Source: Russula earlei (lineage: Eukaryota > Basidiomycota > Agaricomycetes > Russulales > Russulaceae). Taken from it: 64,000 nt of DNA. The position numbers and the translations under genes were made by a program. Each line of letters begins with the position of its first letter. Position 1 is the stretch's first letter. This document shows positions 1-10,765 of this stretch, piece by piece. A model generated the notes under the pieces. It saw only the letters and a list, made by a program, of their open reading frames with translations. It was not told the origin of the DNA and made no database searches. The DNA is taken from contig JAGFNK010000187.1 in assembly GCA_025769875.1 (NCBI GenBank), positions 1 through 64,000 on the forward strand, in the 5' to 3' direction.

Positions 1-211
1 GTTCCCCCTTTGCTATCCTATCACCATGTACCTTTTGTTCTACCAAGTTCAGCGTCATCTGTCCCATCCATACAAGCTCATCCCAAACCTGCCCCACCCT
101 GAGTATATCTGTGACCAATCCCGCCGTATTTCTTCCTAGCAATGCCACCTCCTTCGCACGCTGTGTGCTTGTGCCTTGACCGGTCGCCGTGGCCATACCC
201 GTGTGCTCCAG
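1..211. other. Window edge, no gene recognised
   Basis: Unassigned sequence leading up to the Got1-like exon. It ends in a plausible splice acceptor (gtgctccag at 203-211). The upstream exons of that gene, if they exist, are not visible here. Confidence 0.3.
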
Positions 212-312
212 ATGATCTTGATGATATCATCGGGCTGACCTCGTTCGGCGTGTTCTTCATAATGCTCGGCGTCATGCTCTTGTTTGATGGCGCCCTCCTC
301 GCCCTCGGAAAC
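212..312 (+). pseudogene. Got1-like Golgi transport protein, isolated exon
   Basis: The reading frame gives a hydrophobic segment containing GLTSFGVFFIMLG and LLFDGALLALGN. This is the first transmembrane block of the Got1 family, small tetraspanning Golgi proteins involved in ER-Golgi and Golgi vesicle traffic. It is bounded by an acceptor-like ctccag at 206-211 and a donor-like gtgcgc from 313, so it reads as one true exon. The following Got1 exons (the ILF..G..LIIGPQKT block and later helices) are not found downstream, where CENP-V/GFA-like and then F-box-associated DNA begin. I call it a detached gene fragment. Family match is by motif memory; the fragment state is seen in the sequence. 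Confidence 0.6.
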
Positions 313-500
313 GTGCGCATACGCATACGCATTCCATTTCCTTTCCGCGTTTGCCCACAGCTGCCCCGCTGAGGAATTCTTTGACGCAGTGGGACCGTAG
401 TGGTGGGAGCTGGTGCATTCTGGCCAGGAAAGTATGTGGGTGCAGAGTGACTGTGACGTCAGGGTCTTACCTGTACCTAAACCTTGCCTGCGTGATAACC

Positions 501-563
501 ATGCCAGTCGAGCTCAAGGGAAGCTGCCACTGCGGCTCAGTCACTTTCAGTCCAGTCCGATGA
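501..563 (+). pseudogene. CENP-V/GFA-domain protein, first codons only
   Basis: An ATG in good context (ataaccATG) opens a frame reading MPVELKGSCHCGSVTFSPV. This is the zinc-binding CHCG start of the CENP-V/GFA (formaldehyde-activating-like) family. About 20 codons on, it meets a TGA at the point where sequence shared with the flank of F-box copy 4 begins (about 551). The gene therefore seems to have been cut by arrival of the F-box segment. A short motif match, so only moderate confidence. Confidence 0.5.
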
Positions 564-913
564 CAGAACAAACAGTGTTGGAAGTTACAATAAAAGGGAC
601 AGAGAAATGGGATCCCATAACAAAGAAATCACTGATTCCGATCCAACTGTGAGTCCTCGAAGCGGGGGCGATGTGATGAATGCGACGCGAGCGCGTCAGG
701 TGAGCCGGGGCGTGTGGGCGCGCTGAAAGACGGTCGTGGCAGGGCGTGGTGACCAGGGGTATATATATAATTAATGAAGAATGCGGAAGGGACGCAAGTG
801 AAAGAGAAAGTCGATGAACGCGGGTCGACGCGTGGGCTCTGGAATGACGATCTATCCGAGCTTGGAGTCAGATAATGACAATGGCACAGAAGGTAAATGA
901 TATCAGATGCTAA
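551..913. repeat. Downstream flank of F-box copy 1, inverted copy of 25078-25445
   Basis: Read on the minus strand, this stretch matches the DNA downstream of F-box copy 4. Both share the catctgatatcatttacc block next to the gene, a TATA-like atatata element near 760-775, and the segment ending tgttctgtcatcgga near 551-570. The match stops at about 551 and 25445, which marks one edge of a duplicated F-box unit. Confidence 0.65.
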
Positions 914-2521
914 TTAGGTGGGGATCACAAAGAACTCATCCATCCTGTGTAGGTCCTGTTCCCAACAATGGACAGCCACAGGGTGACCAGAGAGTTTTCG
1001 CGCCGCGACGAATCTCTCTATATATGTCGAAACAGACTCCAATGGCTCGAGGCCCCTCAAGAAAATGTTCTGGAGCGCGGGTAAGACTTCTGTTACTCTT
1101 TCTCCCGCGAGCTCTTCCAGCGCTTGGCAGACATGTGGCGCAACTTGATGGGTTAAACGCAGGTCCTTCATAGCAGTAAACGGAGCCAGGAGTTCCAGCC
1201 ATTGAGTGGTTACCATGTCATCTTTCCAGTGTGATTGAGGAACATCATCTTCCACGATGTCGAGGTGTACCAAGGTGGAGAGAAAGGGAAAGGATGAGCT
1301 GCAGATCTGGGTCAGGGATCCAAGCTGCCGATCCAACTCTCTGCACCAGATTCCTAATTTGAGCTCCGGAGGCTGATTTGTGCCACTGAAAATTGTGAAT
1401 AGAATTGCACGATCGGAAATGCGCAAGGTTGCTCTGTCGCATGAATTGAACGATTCTACTTGACTGATCAACCGGTGGAATTGTGGGAGGACAAAGTCGA
1501 TGGCCATGAAGAACGTTACGTAGAGACTTCTGAGAACGGGAGCCTCGAATTGGGCCAGTAAGTCTTCCAAGTACTCGTGAACGCCGCGGAAATAAAGGGT
1601 GGTGAGAGCGGGGAGGACAGAGCGTGTGAGCGGAGGTGGAGGTCGACTTGCCAGATATAGAGGGGATTGGAATCCAAGGCAAAGGTATTTAAGTCTGGAC
1701 AAGACCGACAGGGCGGTGAACACATCCTGGGGAGGAATGTAACTGAGATTGGGAATATTAAAAAGGTGAAGAACGACAAGTTGATTGGAGAACAAGAGTA
1801 GTTTTGGAACTCCTGGAAACGAACAATTCTCCAACCAGAGTATTCGCAGAAGTGGAGCGGATCCGCCCAAGAACGAATCCGAAAGGGACGTCATAGTGTT
1901 ATGTCTTACGCGAAACCGCAGATCTGTCAGCTCCGGGAATGGTTTCTGCATCGCTGCTGAGAATCTTTCCCATGCCGATGTTGGAATGTCCAACAAGTTG
2001 ATTTGACATATGCGATGGCGGTGCTCCGATTCGAGGGCACCAACTAAGTTTTCCCAGGAGCTCGAGAAGTTGAAACGACGATTTAGCACCACAGGCAAGA
2101 CTGGCCAGACGTCCAGCATCTCACACATCGGTCTCTTTCCTGTGGACCAAAGACGCAAATTCAGGCGACATGGCGATGCAAACACGACATGTCGCCATCT
2201 TTGACATACATGGACCAGCGTATGCCATTCGTTCGGCCCTATTTCCAGGTGATTCACATAGAGATCGAATATCTCCACGAGGACATCATCGGGGAGCGTG
2301 TTGATGTCTAGAATCGAATGGTCAGTGGTCGTTATGGACATAAAGCATGAAGGACATACCCTGGACATGTGCGCGGAGACATCCTTCCAATGAGGGAACA
2401 CTGAATGTAGTCGAGGAGCGCGCGGCGTAAGGCAATAATGACTGGACAAAGCCAGTGAGTGAGGCGAGGAAATAACGGAGTGGCCGAAGACGACTATGTG
2501 AAGCTTACTGACTTTTGGCAT
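914..2521 (-). CDS. F-box protein, copy 1 (open, three exons)
   Basis: Predicted SCF ubiquitin-ligase substrate receptor. My model has coding exons 2521-2513, 2441-2360 and 2307-914 (1,485 nt, 494 aa). Exon 1 is only ATG plus two codons. Intron 1 starts gtcagtaagc and ends tttgtccag; intron 2 is gtatgt..ctgac..tctag (52 nt). The same three-exon frame stays open in all five copies in this window. The F-box follows intron 2 (INTLPDDVLVEIF, then WHTLVHVCQRWRHVVF). The rest is a leucine-rich C-terminal region without a sharp domain signature. The ATG sits in a conserved context (aaccATG). An unspliced reading is also open from 2521, giving 535 aa, so the 5' structure needs cDNA. The substrate is unknown. 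Confidence 0.75.
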   Translation of the reverse strand: MPKVSKLHIVVFGHSVISSPHSLALSSHYCLTPRAPRLHSVFPHWKDVSAHMSRVCPSCFMSITTTDHSILDINTLPDDVLVEIFDLYVNHLEIGPNEWHTLVHVCQRWRHVVFASPCRLNLRLWSTGKRPMCEMLDVWPVLPVVLNRRFNFSSSWENLVGALESEHRHRICQINLLDIPTSAWERFSAAMQKPFPELTDLRFRVRHNTMTSLSDSFLGGSAPLLRILWLENCSFPGVPKLLLFSNQLVVLHLFNIPNLSYIPPQDVFTALSVLSRLKYLCLGFQSPLYLASRPPPPLTRSVLPALTTLYFRGVHEYLEDLLAQFEAPVLRSLYVTFFMAIDFVLPQFHRLISQVESFNSCDRATLRISDRAILFTIFSGTNQPPELKLGIWCRELDRQLGSLTQICSSSFPFLSTLVHLDIVEDDVPQSHWKDDMVTTQWLELLAPFTAMKDLRLTHQVAPHVCQALEELAGERVTEVLPALQNIFLRGLEPLESVSTYIERFVAARKLSGHPVAVHCWEQDLHRMDEFFVIPT

Positions 2522-3899
2522 GGTTACACTCGCTCGACGTACAGGTGAAAGCTAAGCTCTTCAGTGAGTTGTAGTCGTGTGGGAATTGGCCACAAGCAGC
2601 GGCAGGCAGTGAGTCCGATGAAGAAGAGCCCCTATCGGGAACCCGGCACGGAAAATGACGCAGCAGTTGGCCTCAGCGGAACGCTAGACAAATGATCGTA
2701 CCGTGGATCAGTTGCCGGTGTGCTCAGCGGCCGCTCTCCGAATCCGTGTATGTCTCTCTTTCCGATTTGCGCTCCACACATTCACGAGGCGAACTCACCT
2801 CCAAAGCCCTCGCTTCCGCTTCTCTCAACAAGTCCGACACGCCCCCAACACAGCTGAAGAGTCCTGGTCAACACCACCCCCCGTTACCCTAGAACAAGCG
2901 TTCAAGCCGTGCAGTACTGTAGTACATACCCGCTTCCTCTGAGTTGACCATGCGTACGTGCTATATGTTATGTTTTTACAGGCCTTTTCGTTTGGTTTAG
3001 TGTAAGGTGATTTGGAGCGACTATACAGTAATTTGAACGGATGCTACGTCCCTCCACGCCTCCTCCCTCACCTCCTCTCACCTAGTCTCCACCTCCGCCC
3101 CGACCGCACACTCAGGTAGAACGCTTGCGCCTTTGCTCGACAAGCACAAAACGGCGTTCAACCCCGTTTCGTTTGTACATGCTCGCCTCTCTGACTCGAC
3201 TCTGCGTTTAGATCGTTTCAGTCTTCATAAATCAGTCCCTGTTGGAAATTATATTAGCGGTCATTTGTTGTTCAACTCTGAGCAGGGTAATACGAACTTC
3301 TCGTTCGCGTTTCTGATGACAAGGCACAGTCACGTTAATCTCGGTTTCCAGGCTTCCAAGCGAGAACAAGCGATATCCCGGTCGCAGAGTGATGGGGATG
3401 TAGTACTACTACACGTAAAGTTATCAACTCACGCATATGTCACCGGCATTTACATGCTCTGAATAACCTCAATTGGCTTCAGCCACACACAGAACATCCT
3501 ACTTCGACCCATCTGAATGCTAGGATGCAAACAATTGATTATTTCGGTGGCTCTCCCATTTCATCACGCCTCCCCACCGACTCCTACACCTCAGTAACTC
3601 TGTCGCAGCGCAAGATGCCGTGCTCACGCCTGATCCAGACCCGCCACTCAGCACCACGCTCGACCTCTTGGAGACTTTGGTACGTCCCCCTTTTCCCGTA
3701 CTCCATTCCCTTTCCTTTGCTTCCACGAGGCGCTCCCGCTGCCGGTGCTCACAATTCGTCTCCGCATGATGCACGCGTAGTCTTTGCGGTAGGTCATAGG
3801 GGAGTATCCCTTGGTGGCGTGCACTCGACCTGTGAGAGTTTGCGTGTCCTCTTTTGGTTTATTCAGTTCACCGTCGTCTTGGTGCTGTGCAGGCCCCCG
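2522..3899. other. Intergenic, no supported gene
   Basis: Several short overlapping frames exist on both strands but none shows a recognisable domain, a conserved duplicate in this window or convincing splice structure. Much of 3030-3780 is pyrimidine-rich on the plus strand. Confidence 0.3.
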
Positions 3900-5500
3900 C
3901 GGGTGGAATGCAGAAACATCATCTTCGCATTCATCCACACGGCGCCGGGTTCTTTGGACGGTGACATGCGCATCTCGATCCACCAGAGATATGGAAGAGC
4001 CATACTCAACTTGACACGTATACCCGCGTCCTTGGAGGATGCGTCTCACGCAGACCAGGACTAGGACACTTCCGCCGGGGTGTGAGGCACGGCCAAGAGT
4101 CAAGCTCAGACACGGCGGAGGCGTCAGCGCCGTCAGACGCTGTTGGGTCCAAGTCGACGTCGACCGCGGCGGCCACACTCACTGGAGGGCCAGAAGCTGA
4201 AGCTGAAGCTGGATGGCAGCCGCAGCAATGAGCGGCAGTGGCTGCATTGCCAGCTTTCGTCCACGCCACGCTCTGCACTGCCGCATTCCTGCTTGTCGTT
4301 CTGTCCGGGGCGCTTGTCGTGTGGTACGCGAAGCTCACGGGTAGCGACGCCGCCTTTGACCTGCACAGGAAACTGCAGGTTCGGAGTCGGAGGGCGTCCT
4401 TTGCTTCTTCCCAGCCCCTTCTCACACCCTTCGTTCTCATTGCATGTGTGGACTGTACTTTCACGCACTCGCAGCTGGCACGTCCATCGCGATGGGCATG
4501 CTCGCATACCTTTTCATGGACAGCAATGGTTCCGGTACTGTGCACAAGGTAATCGCTCAGACCACTTGCGGAGGGACGCGCCACCGTGCCGACCGCGACC
4601 GTTCCTCATACGTGCAGTTGTGGGTGCCGTTCTTGTGCAGTTGTATGGCGTGTCGGCTTCTGGATCCAGCGCACGCCCACCCGGACCCGGACACACGTGC
4701 ACAGCTTGCTGCTCGCTGGGCTTGGCGGATCGATCGTCCTGCTCGGATTCTACGACGCCTGGCTCGGCTTGGATGCGGGTGGCGACAGACCGCTCTTGTG
4801 GTGTATGATCCTATTCTTGATGAGCGAGGCTTGCACAGCAGCTTTCTCTTGTGAGAACTCAAACACTAGATGACAAATTCCAAGGGATACCCTCGCCGCA
4901 TGTCGTTGGGGCGGTGATCAGTTTGGTAGATTGGTGCTAACATGAAGGGCGAATACGTCACTTTGGACTCTCACTCTTCTTGTCTTGCCATCCCATCAAT
5001 CTGCGGCATCTGTGCCATCTGTACCAGCTCATCTCGTAGCAGGGGCTATGCAGTGGATGAAATAAGAACAAGTCAAGTCTTGGAAACTATCAGCGCTCGC
5101 GTCGCAATGAGGGACTCTGTGGCCTAATGCTTAAGAGCATACGCCCCGCGTGTCGGACGCCCCAGTCATGCTCGTATGGTCTGCACGACTCAAGCGCACA
5201 GTTCCTCACATTCGTTTCTTCCCCCTTTGTTTCATCCCCTCGGTTCTCCGCAATGTTTGTCATTCTTGCTGTTTCTCACTGCTCCCCGCACTCACAAGTG
5301 GGTCACACGCAGGTTGCCCTTCACGGTGTCCATCATGACTGCCATTGCCCTGACCTCCGGGAATATTTACTGCATTGGATGGTCATTCACTTTTTCCCTA
5401 AAGCCTAGAGGGAACCTGCTCATGTGTTTTATAACCTTTGCCCTAGTGTCGTTACTCATAGTGGGATACTTTGTCGAGGCATTGCAAATGGGTGAGATTC
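3900..5500 (+). pseudogene. Unrecognised multi-pass membrane protein gene, decayed copy
   Basis: I do not recognise the family. A plus-strand frame from about 3980 runs through an acidic, Ala/Ser-rich stretch (ending EAEAEAGWQPQQ). It hits one TGA at 4229, where CGA would restore Arg, and continues into a strong membrane helix near 4240-4330, then YAKLTGSDAAFDL. Further hydrophobic exons lie near 4465-4551 (ALAAGTSIAMGMLAYLF), 4690-4860 (two helices, WCMILFLMSEACTAAF) and 5320-5490 (two helices, LLMCFITFALVSLLIVG). At least five helices are visible. Related shards lie at 18867-19240 (plus) and about 10400-10545 (minus). In the 18.9-kb shard an intron acceptor (atacag) is intact but is lost here, which supports decay. 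Confidence 0.45.
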
Positions 5501-5504
5501 GGAG

Positions 5505-5871
5505 GTCAATGTGGATGTATTGCCAAGGTGTATCACACCGGCACTAATATTCAATTCGATCCTTGCGTGTAAGTGCCTCAAGAACCGCATGACATTGTTT
5601 AGAATTAACAAGGGAAGTGGGCATGAGTGTGTGCGCGGAAAAAACTTCAACGGTTGTGTGTTCCACATAACGAGAACTGTGTTCTGCACTGGATTCAAAA
5701 GATGAGATCTGAGTAATGGTACAGCAACAAAGGTGCTTGGAGTCAGGTAATAACAATCACACAGAAGGCAAATGATATGAGATGCTAATTACACGGGGAG
5801 CATAAAGAACTCATCAATCCTGCCTAGGTCCTTTCCCAACGATGGACAGCCACAGGGTGACCAGAGTGTTT
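5505..5871. repeat. Downstream flank of F-box copy 2, shared with copies 3 and 5
   Basis: Read in reverse, this matches the DNA after F-box copy 3 (9281-9560) and copy 5 (28185-28470). Shared features include gactccaagcacc, the ctcagatctc segment and an aacacagytctcgtta block. It marks copies 2, 3 and 5 as one subgroup, distinct from copies 1 and 4. Confidence 0.7.
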
Positions 5872-7401
5872 TCACTTGGCGATGAATCCTTCAATATATT
5901 TCGGAACTGTTTCCAATGGCTCTTGGCCCTCCAAGAAAATGTTCTGGAGCGCGGGTAAGACTTCTGTTACTCTTTCTCCTGCGAGCTCTTCCAGCGCTTG
6001 GCAGACATGTGGCCCAGCTTGATGGGTTAGGCGCAGATCCTCCATCGCAGTGAACGGGGCCAGGAGTTCCAGCCATTGAGTGGTTTCTATGTCATCTTTC
6101 CAATGTGATTGAGGAGCACAATCCGTGATGTTGAGCTGTACCAAAGTGGGGAGAAAGGGAAAGGATGAGCTGCAGACCTGGGCCAGCGATGCAAGCTGCC
6201 AATCCAACTCGCTGCAGCTGGGTTTCTAACGAAAGCTCCCAAAGCTGATTTGTGCCACTGGAAATTGTGAATAGAATTGCACGATCGGAAGTGTACACGT
6301 TCGCTCTGTCACATGAATTGAACGATCCTACTTGACTGATCAACCGGTAGACTTGTGGGAGGACAAAGTCGATGTCCATGAAGAATGTTACGAGGAGTTT
6401 ATTGAGAAGGGGAGCCTCAATTTGGGCCAGTAAGTCTTCCAAGTACTCGTGAACGCCTTTGAACTCAAGATCGATGAGTGCGGGGAGGACAGAGCGTGTG
6501 ACCGGAGGTGGAGGTCGACTTGCCGGATATAGGGGGGATCGGAATTCAAGCCAAAGCTCTTCCAGTCTGGACAAGACCGATAGGGCGGTGACCAGATCCT
6601 GGGGAGAAATGTAACCAAGATCGGGAATATTAAGGAGGTAAAGAACGACAAGTTGATTGGAGCACAAGAGTAGTTTTGGAATTCCTGGGAACGGACGATT
6701 GTTGAATGAGAGTTGTCGCAGAATTGGGGCGGATCCGCCCAAGAACGAATCCGAAAGGAACGTCACAGCGTTGTCTTCTGCATAAAACCGTAGATGTGTC
6801 AGCTCCGGGAATGGATTCTGCATCGCTGCTGCGAGTCTTCCCATTCTGATGTTGAAATGTTAAACAAGTTGATTTCACATATGCGACGGCGGTGCTCCGA
6901 TTCGAGGGCAACAGCTACGTTTTCCCAGGAGTTCGACAAGTCGGAACCATGTTTTATCATCACAGGCAAGACTGGCCAGACGTCCAGCATCTCGGATATC
7001 GGTCTCTTTCCTGTGTACTCAAGTCGCAGGTTCAGGCGACATGGCGATGCAAAAACGACATGTCGCCATCTTTGACATACATGGACCAGTGTATGCCATC
7101 CGTTTGTCCGTATTCCTAAGAGATTCACATAGAAATGGAATATTTCCACAAAGACATCATTGGGGAGCGTGTTGATTGTCAACGGGTCTGAAATCGATCG
7201 GTCAGTGGTCGTCATGGACACTGATAAAAAACGACACACCCTGGCGATGTTCACAAGGAATTGCTTCCAACGACGCTTGTAAGGGACCAACAATCGTGGT
7301 CGAGGAGCAGGCGGCGCAAGGCAATAATGACTGGTCGAAGCCAGTGAGTGATGAGACGTGATAACGGATTTGCAAGCTTTACTCACTTTAGACATGGTCA
7401 T
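5872..7401 (-). pseudogene. F-box protein, copy 2 (two frameshifts)
   Basis: Same architecture as copy 1. The start is ATGACCATG at 7401, with a micro first exon ending before gtgagtaaag, intron 1 ending gaccag, and a 52-nt intron 2 (gtgtgt..ctgac..tttcag). The F-box (INTLPNDVFVEIF, WHTLVHVCQRWRHVV) is intact. The frame is then lost near 6840, where TSEWE is followed by a one-base deletion relative to copies 1 and 5 (ERLAAAMQNPF resumes in another frame). It is lost again near 6215, just before DWQLASLAQVCSSSF. The C-terminal part down to 5872 is otherwise well preserved. It would make only a truncated F-box domain protein if translated. Confidence 0.75.
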
Positions 7402-7858
7402 GGTGACACTCGCTCGACGTACAGGCGAAAGCTCACCACTGAGGATGTGAGTAGCGTCCTGGAGAAAGGTGATCGTCTGGATTTACCCACGAGCCAGCGG
7501 CGTCAGTGCGATGAAGAGCGTCCGTCGCCCACACCTTGTTCATGGCTTAGACTGCCATTGGCCTCGTGAGGCACATGTTCGTAAGACCACCCGGCTGTCG
7601 TGATCACCCACATAAGGAGCATGCGCAATTGAGATAGATTGCAGGCGAATGACGTCGATTGCATGTGCAAAGGTTACAATGCCCCTGATGGATGTATTTA
7701 TTGAACAAATGAATGAAGGGAACGGTCTGAGGGCACGGCAATCGGCACGCGGGAACACTGGTCCATCAGGAAAAAACACATTAATCTTTTTAAGCTTTAT
7801 CATTCTCACTGGTGAGCTTCCGCCTGTACGTCGACTCGGAGCGAGTGTCACCGTGGCC
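7402..7858. other. Head-to-head intergenic region between F-box copies 2 and 3
   Basis: About 457 bp separate the divergent start codons of copies 2 and 3. Both ends carry the conserved 5' block seen before other copies (gagctttcgcctgtacgtcga..gagtgtcacc), in inverted orientation. The two genes therefore form an inverted duplication that includes promoter-proximal DNA. No further gene is seen inside. Confidence 0.5.
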
Positions 7859-9280
7859 ATGTCAAAAGTAAGCTTTACAAATCCGTTATCACGTCTCATT
7901 ACTCACTGGCTTCGACCAGTCATCAATGCCTTGGGCCGCCCGCTCCTCGACGACGATTGGTGGACCCTCCCAAGCCTCGTTGGGAGCAAGTCTTTGTGAA
8001 CATCGCCAGGGTGTGTCGTTTTTGCTCAGTATCCATAACAACCACTGACCAGTCGATTTTAGACCGGGTGACAATCAACACGCTCCCCGATGATGTCCTC
8101 ATGGAGATATCGTGTTTGCATCGCCACGTCGCCTGAACCTGCGACTTGAGTACACCGGAAAAAGACCGATGTTTGAGATGCTGGACGTCTGGCCAGTCTT
8201 GCCGGTGGTGATAAGCGATGGTTCCGACTGGTCGAACTTTTGGGAAAACGTAGCCGTTGCCCTCGAGTCGGAGCACCGCCATCGCATATGTCAGATCAAC
8301 TTGTCCCTTATTCCAACATTACATTGGGAAAGACTCGCAGCAGCGATGCAGAATCCATTCCCGGAGCTGACAGTTCTGCAGTTTTGGGCAGAAGACAACG
8401 CTGTGACGTCCCTTTCGGATTCGTTCTTGGGTGGATCTGCCCCACTTTTGCGACATCTCTCACATTCAACAATTGTCCGTTTCCAGGAATTCCTAAACTA
8501 CTCTTGTCCTCCAATCAACTTGTCACTCTTTACCTTTTTAATCTTCCCGATCTCGGTTACATTTCTCCCCAGGATTTGGTCACCGCCCTATCGGTCTCGT
8601 CCAGACTTGAAAACTTTCGCCTTGAATTCCGATCCCCAATATATCCGGAAAGTCGACCTCGACCTCCGCTCACGCGCTCTGTCCTCCCCGCATTTCTTGG
8701 ATTCCGCGGCGTTCACGAGTACTTGGAAGACTTACTGGCCCAAATCGAGGTTCCCCTTCTCACCAGACTCCGCGTAACATTCTTCATGGACATCGTCTTT
8801 GTCCTCCCACAACTCCACCGGTTGATCAGTCAGGTAGAATCGTTCAATTCATGTGACAGAGCAACCGTGCACATTGTCGGTTTTGCAATTCAACTCGCAA
8901 TTTTCAGAGAATCACCTCAATTTACGGACGTCATCTTAGAAATCAGGTGCAGAGAGTTGGATTGGCAGCTTGCATCACTGGCCCAGGTTTGCAGCTCATC
9001 CTTTCCCTTTCTCTCCACTTTGGTACACCTCGACATCACGGACTGTGTTTTAAAATCACACTGGAAAGATGACATGGAAACCACACAATGGCTGGAACTC
9101 CTGGTCCCGTTTACTGCCATGAAGGATCTGTGCCTATTAGATGAAGTTGCGCCACATGTCTGCCAAGCGCTGGAAGAGCTCGCGGGAGAAAGAGTAAGAG
9201 AAGTCTTACCCGCGCTCCAGAACATTTTTTTGAAGGTCCTCGGGCCATTGGATTCAGTTCCGAAATATATGCACAATTGA
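7859..9280 (+). pseudogene. F-box protein, copy 3 (internal deletion and frameshift)
   Basis: The start ATGTCAAAA at 7859 is followed directly by a clean gtaagc donor, the best evidence for the micro first exon of this family. Exon 2 and the 52-nt intron 2 (gtgtgt..ttttag) follow. The F-box then breaks: after DDVLMEI about 80 nt present in other copies is missing near 8108, deleting the middle of the domain. The frame is lost again near 8456, before FNNCPFPGIPKLLL. The distal part continues openly to 9280. Copies 2 and 3 are each other's inverted neighbours. Confidence 0.75.
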
Positions 9281-10190
9281 TGAGTTCTTTATGCTCCCTA
9301 TCTAATTACCATCTGATATCATTTGCCTTCTGTGCGATTGTTATTACCTGACTCCAAGCACCCTTGTTGCTGTTCCATTACTCAGATCTCATCTTTTAAA
9401 TCCAATGCAGAACACAGTTCTCGTTATATGGAACACTCCGTTGAGGTTTCTTCCGAGCGCGCACGCATGCTCACTTCCCTTGCTCATTCTAAACGATGTC
9501 ATGCGCTTCTTGAGACACCCACACACCTAAAGACGCTGGATCGAATACCAATGCACGTGTTATCGTACATCAACGTCGATATACCCATGCGATACCCGAG
9601 GAATAACGAACGAGATGGACAAACTACATCAAATGAATCAGTTCTGCTTCCGCCCATGATATATGATATTCCGTCCACAGTCGGTCCACAAACAAGAGAT
9701 TCGTCTATCGACGAACCTACCGCAAACAGCAAGAGACACGCAAATGGAGCGCGAATGAAGGCCCACACATGGAGTGAGGACCTCTCTGATAAGCTCGGTT
9801 TGGTTCCTTGATAGCGACGTGGTATCATTTGACTGCGAGTGCGAATGCATGACCTCGACGCAGCGCTTGCTGCGGACTTGCTAACCGCCGCGCCGTTAAC
9901 GTTTTGTTGGACGATGAGACTTGGCGCTGGATCCGTTCATTGTAGGTTTCGACTTTGCCTTTTGAGTTGTACACTACTGTTGCTGGTCCTTGACAATTCG
10001 GGAGTTTCACTGGCGCAGATGTTATGTTGGATTCATTGGCTTTGGGAGGCTTGGGAGCATGTTCCCATGGCAAAGGCGACGTGGCCAACCCACTCCCAGA
10101 CATCACCCTACGAGCTGGGACAGATGACGGCCGCTGCAAAGCTTTGTGTTGTGAGCCACATCAATAGGTCCCATGAACGTTAGGCTCCTT
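9281..10190. repeat. Segmental duplication, paralogue of 28185-29400 plus 34923-34985
   Basis: Downstream DNA of copy 3, closely matching DNA downstream of copy 5. It keeps the uninterrupted versions of two sites that carry insertions in the 29-kb copy. Around 10023 the sequence runs straight through the place where a 330-bp LTR sits at 28968-29297. At 10136-10140 gcaaa runs directly into gctttgtg, whereas in the other copy the whole of copia element B separates the two sides. No gene is supported in this stretch. Confidence 0.8.
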
Positions 10191-10545
10191 TCCTCTATCC
10201 TCCTTCGCACCGTTGTTGATGTTCTGCCGTCGTCGTTCAAATGCGCTGACGGTGCTTGTACCGGCAAAGTCGAGCTCCACGATATCATCAGGGTCGTCAA
10301 ATGGTGCATGCGAGTATGACCACAATGATGAGTCCTCACGATGGAGAGGCACCAGCGCATGGGATGCAGGGAGGTGATCCTGCTAAGGCGATGTATGGTC
10401 ATGACAGGGCGGGCTTGGTAATCGCTACACAAGAGCGGTCCGTCGCTGCCGTAGAATGGGAGCAGGACGATCCGCCCAGCCCAGTGAGCAGCAAGCTGAG
10501 CACGTGGGTCCGGCTCTGGTCAGGGATGCGCCGCATCCAGTGCTC
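10161..10545 (-). pseudogene. Shard of the multi-pass membrane protein gene (minus strand)
   Basis: The minus strand from about 10545 to 10400 matches the plus strand at about 4660-4810 (the exon encoding the third helix block), including the agcaggacgatc and acaagagcggtc landmarks. Further along on the minus strand is an acidic open frame, 10352-10161, reading HAPFDDPDDIVELDFAG. It may be the C-terminal tail of the same gene. The fragment is inverted relative to the 4-kb copy and lacks the rest of the gene. Confidence 0.4.
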
Positions 10546-10599
10546 ACAATTCTTCGCCCTGATGCACGCATTCCATCCGGCATGCTTGTCAGGTTAGTG

Positions 10600-10765
10600 A
10601 TTTTTGGCGGCCCGGCTCAAAGCCGGAAGCCAGCCGGGGCCGAGCCTGCAGGAGCCGAGCTGACCTGGGCCATGTCAACAGCTGGGAGCAGCCCACGGCC
10701 CAGGCTTGAGATCTTGAAAGCCTGAAGCCGTGGCCCAAGCCACAGCTTTTGGTGCCTGAATTCAC
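10600..10765. repeat. GGCT/AGCC word-iterating segment
   Basis: Short stretch built from repeated and inverted words such as agccgg, ggcccaggct and gaaagcct. Similar wording recurs at 18720-18860 and, with CG kept, at 41238-41372. Confidence 0.5.

Noticed and set aside
2360..2521. Reading F-box copy 1 as a single intronless gene
   Set aside because: The intronless frame stays open in copies 1, 2 and 3 but breaks in copy 4, whereas the three-exon frame is open in all five. Kept only as an alternative.
3133..3462. 109-codon plus-strand open frame
   Set aside because: It begins at a TTG rather than ATG, matches nothing recognisable and has no copy in the window.
5113..5190. tRNA-like string (gactctgtggcctaatgcttaagagc..)
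   Set aside because: The D-arm wording looks right, but no T-arm (GGTTCGA-type) or closing acceptor stem follows, so it is not a tRNA gene.
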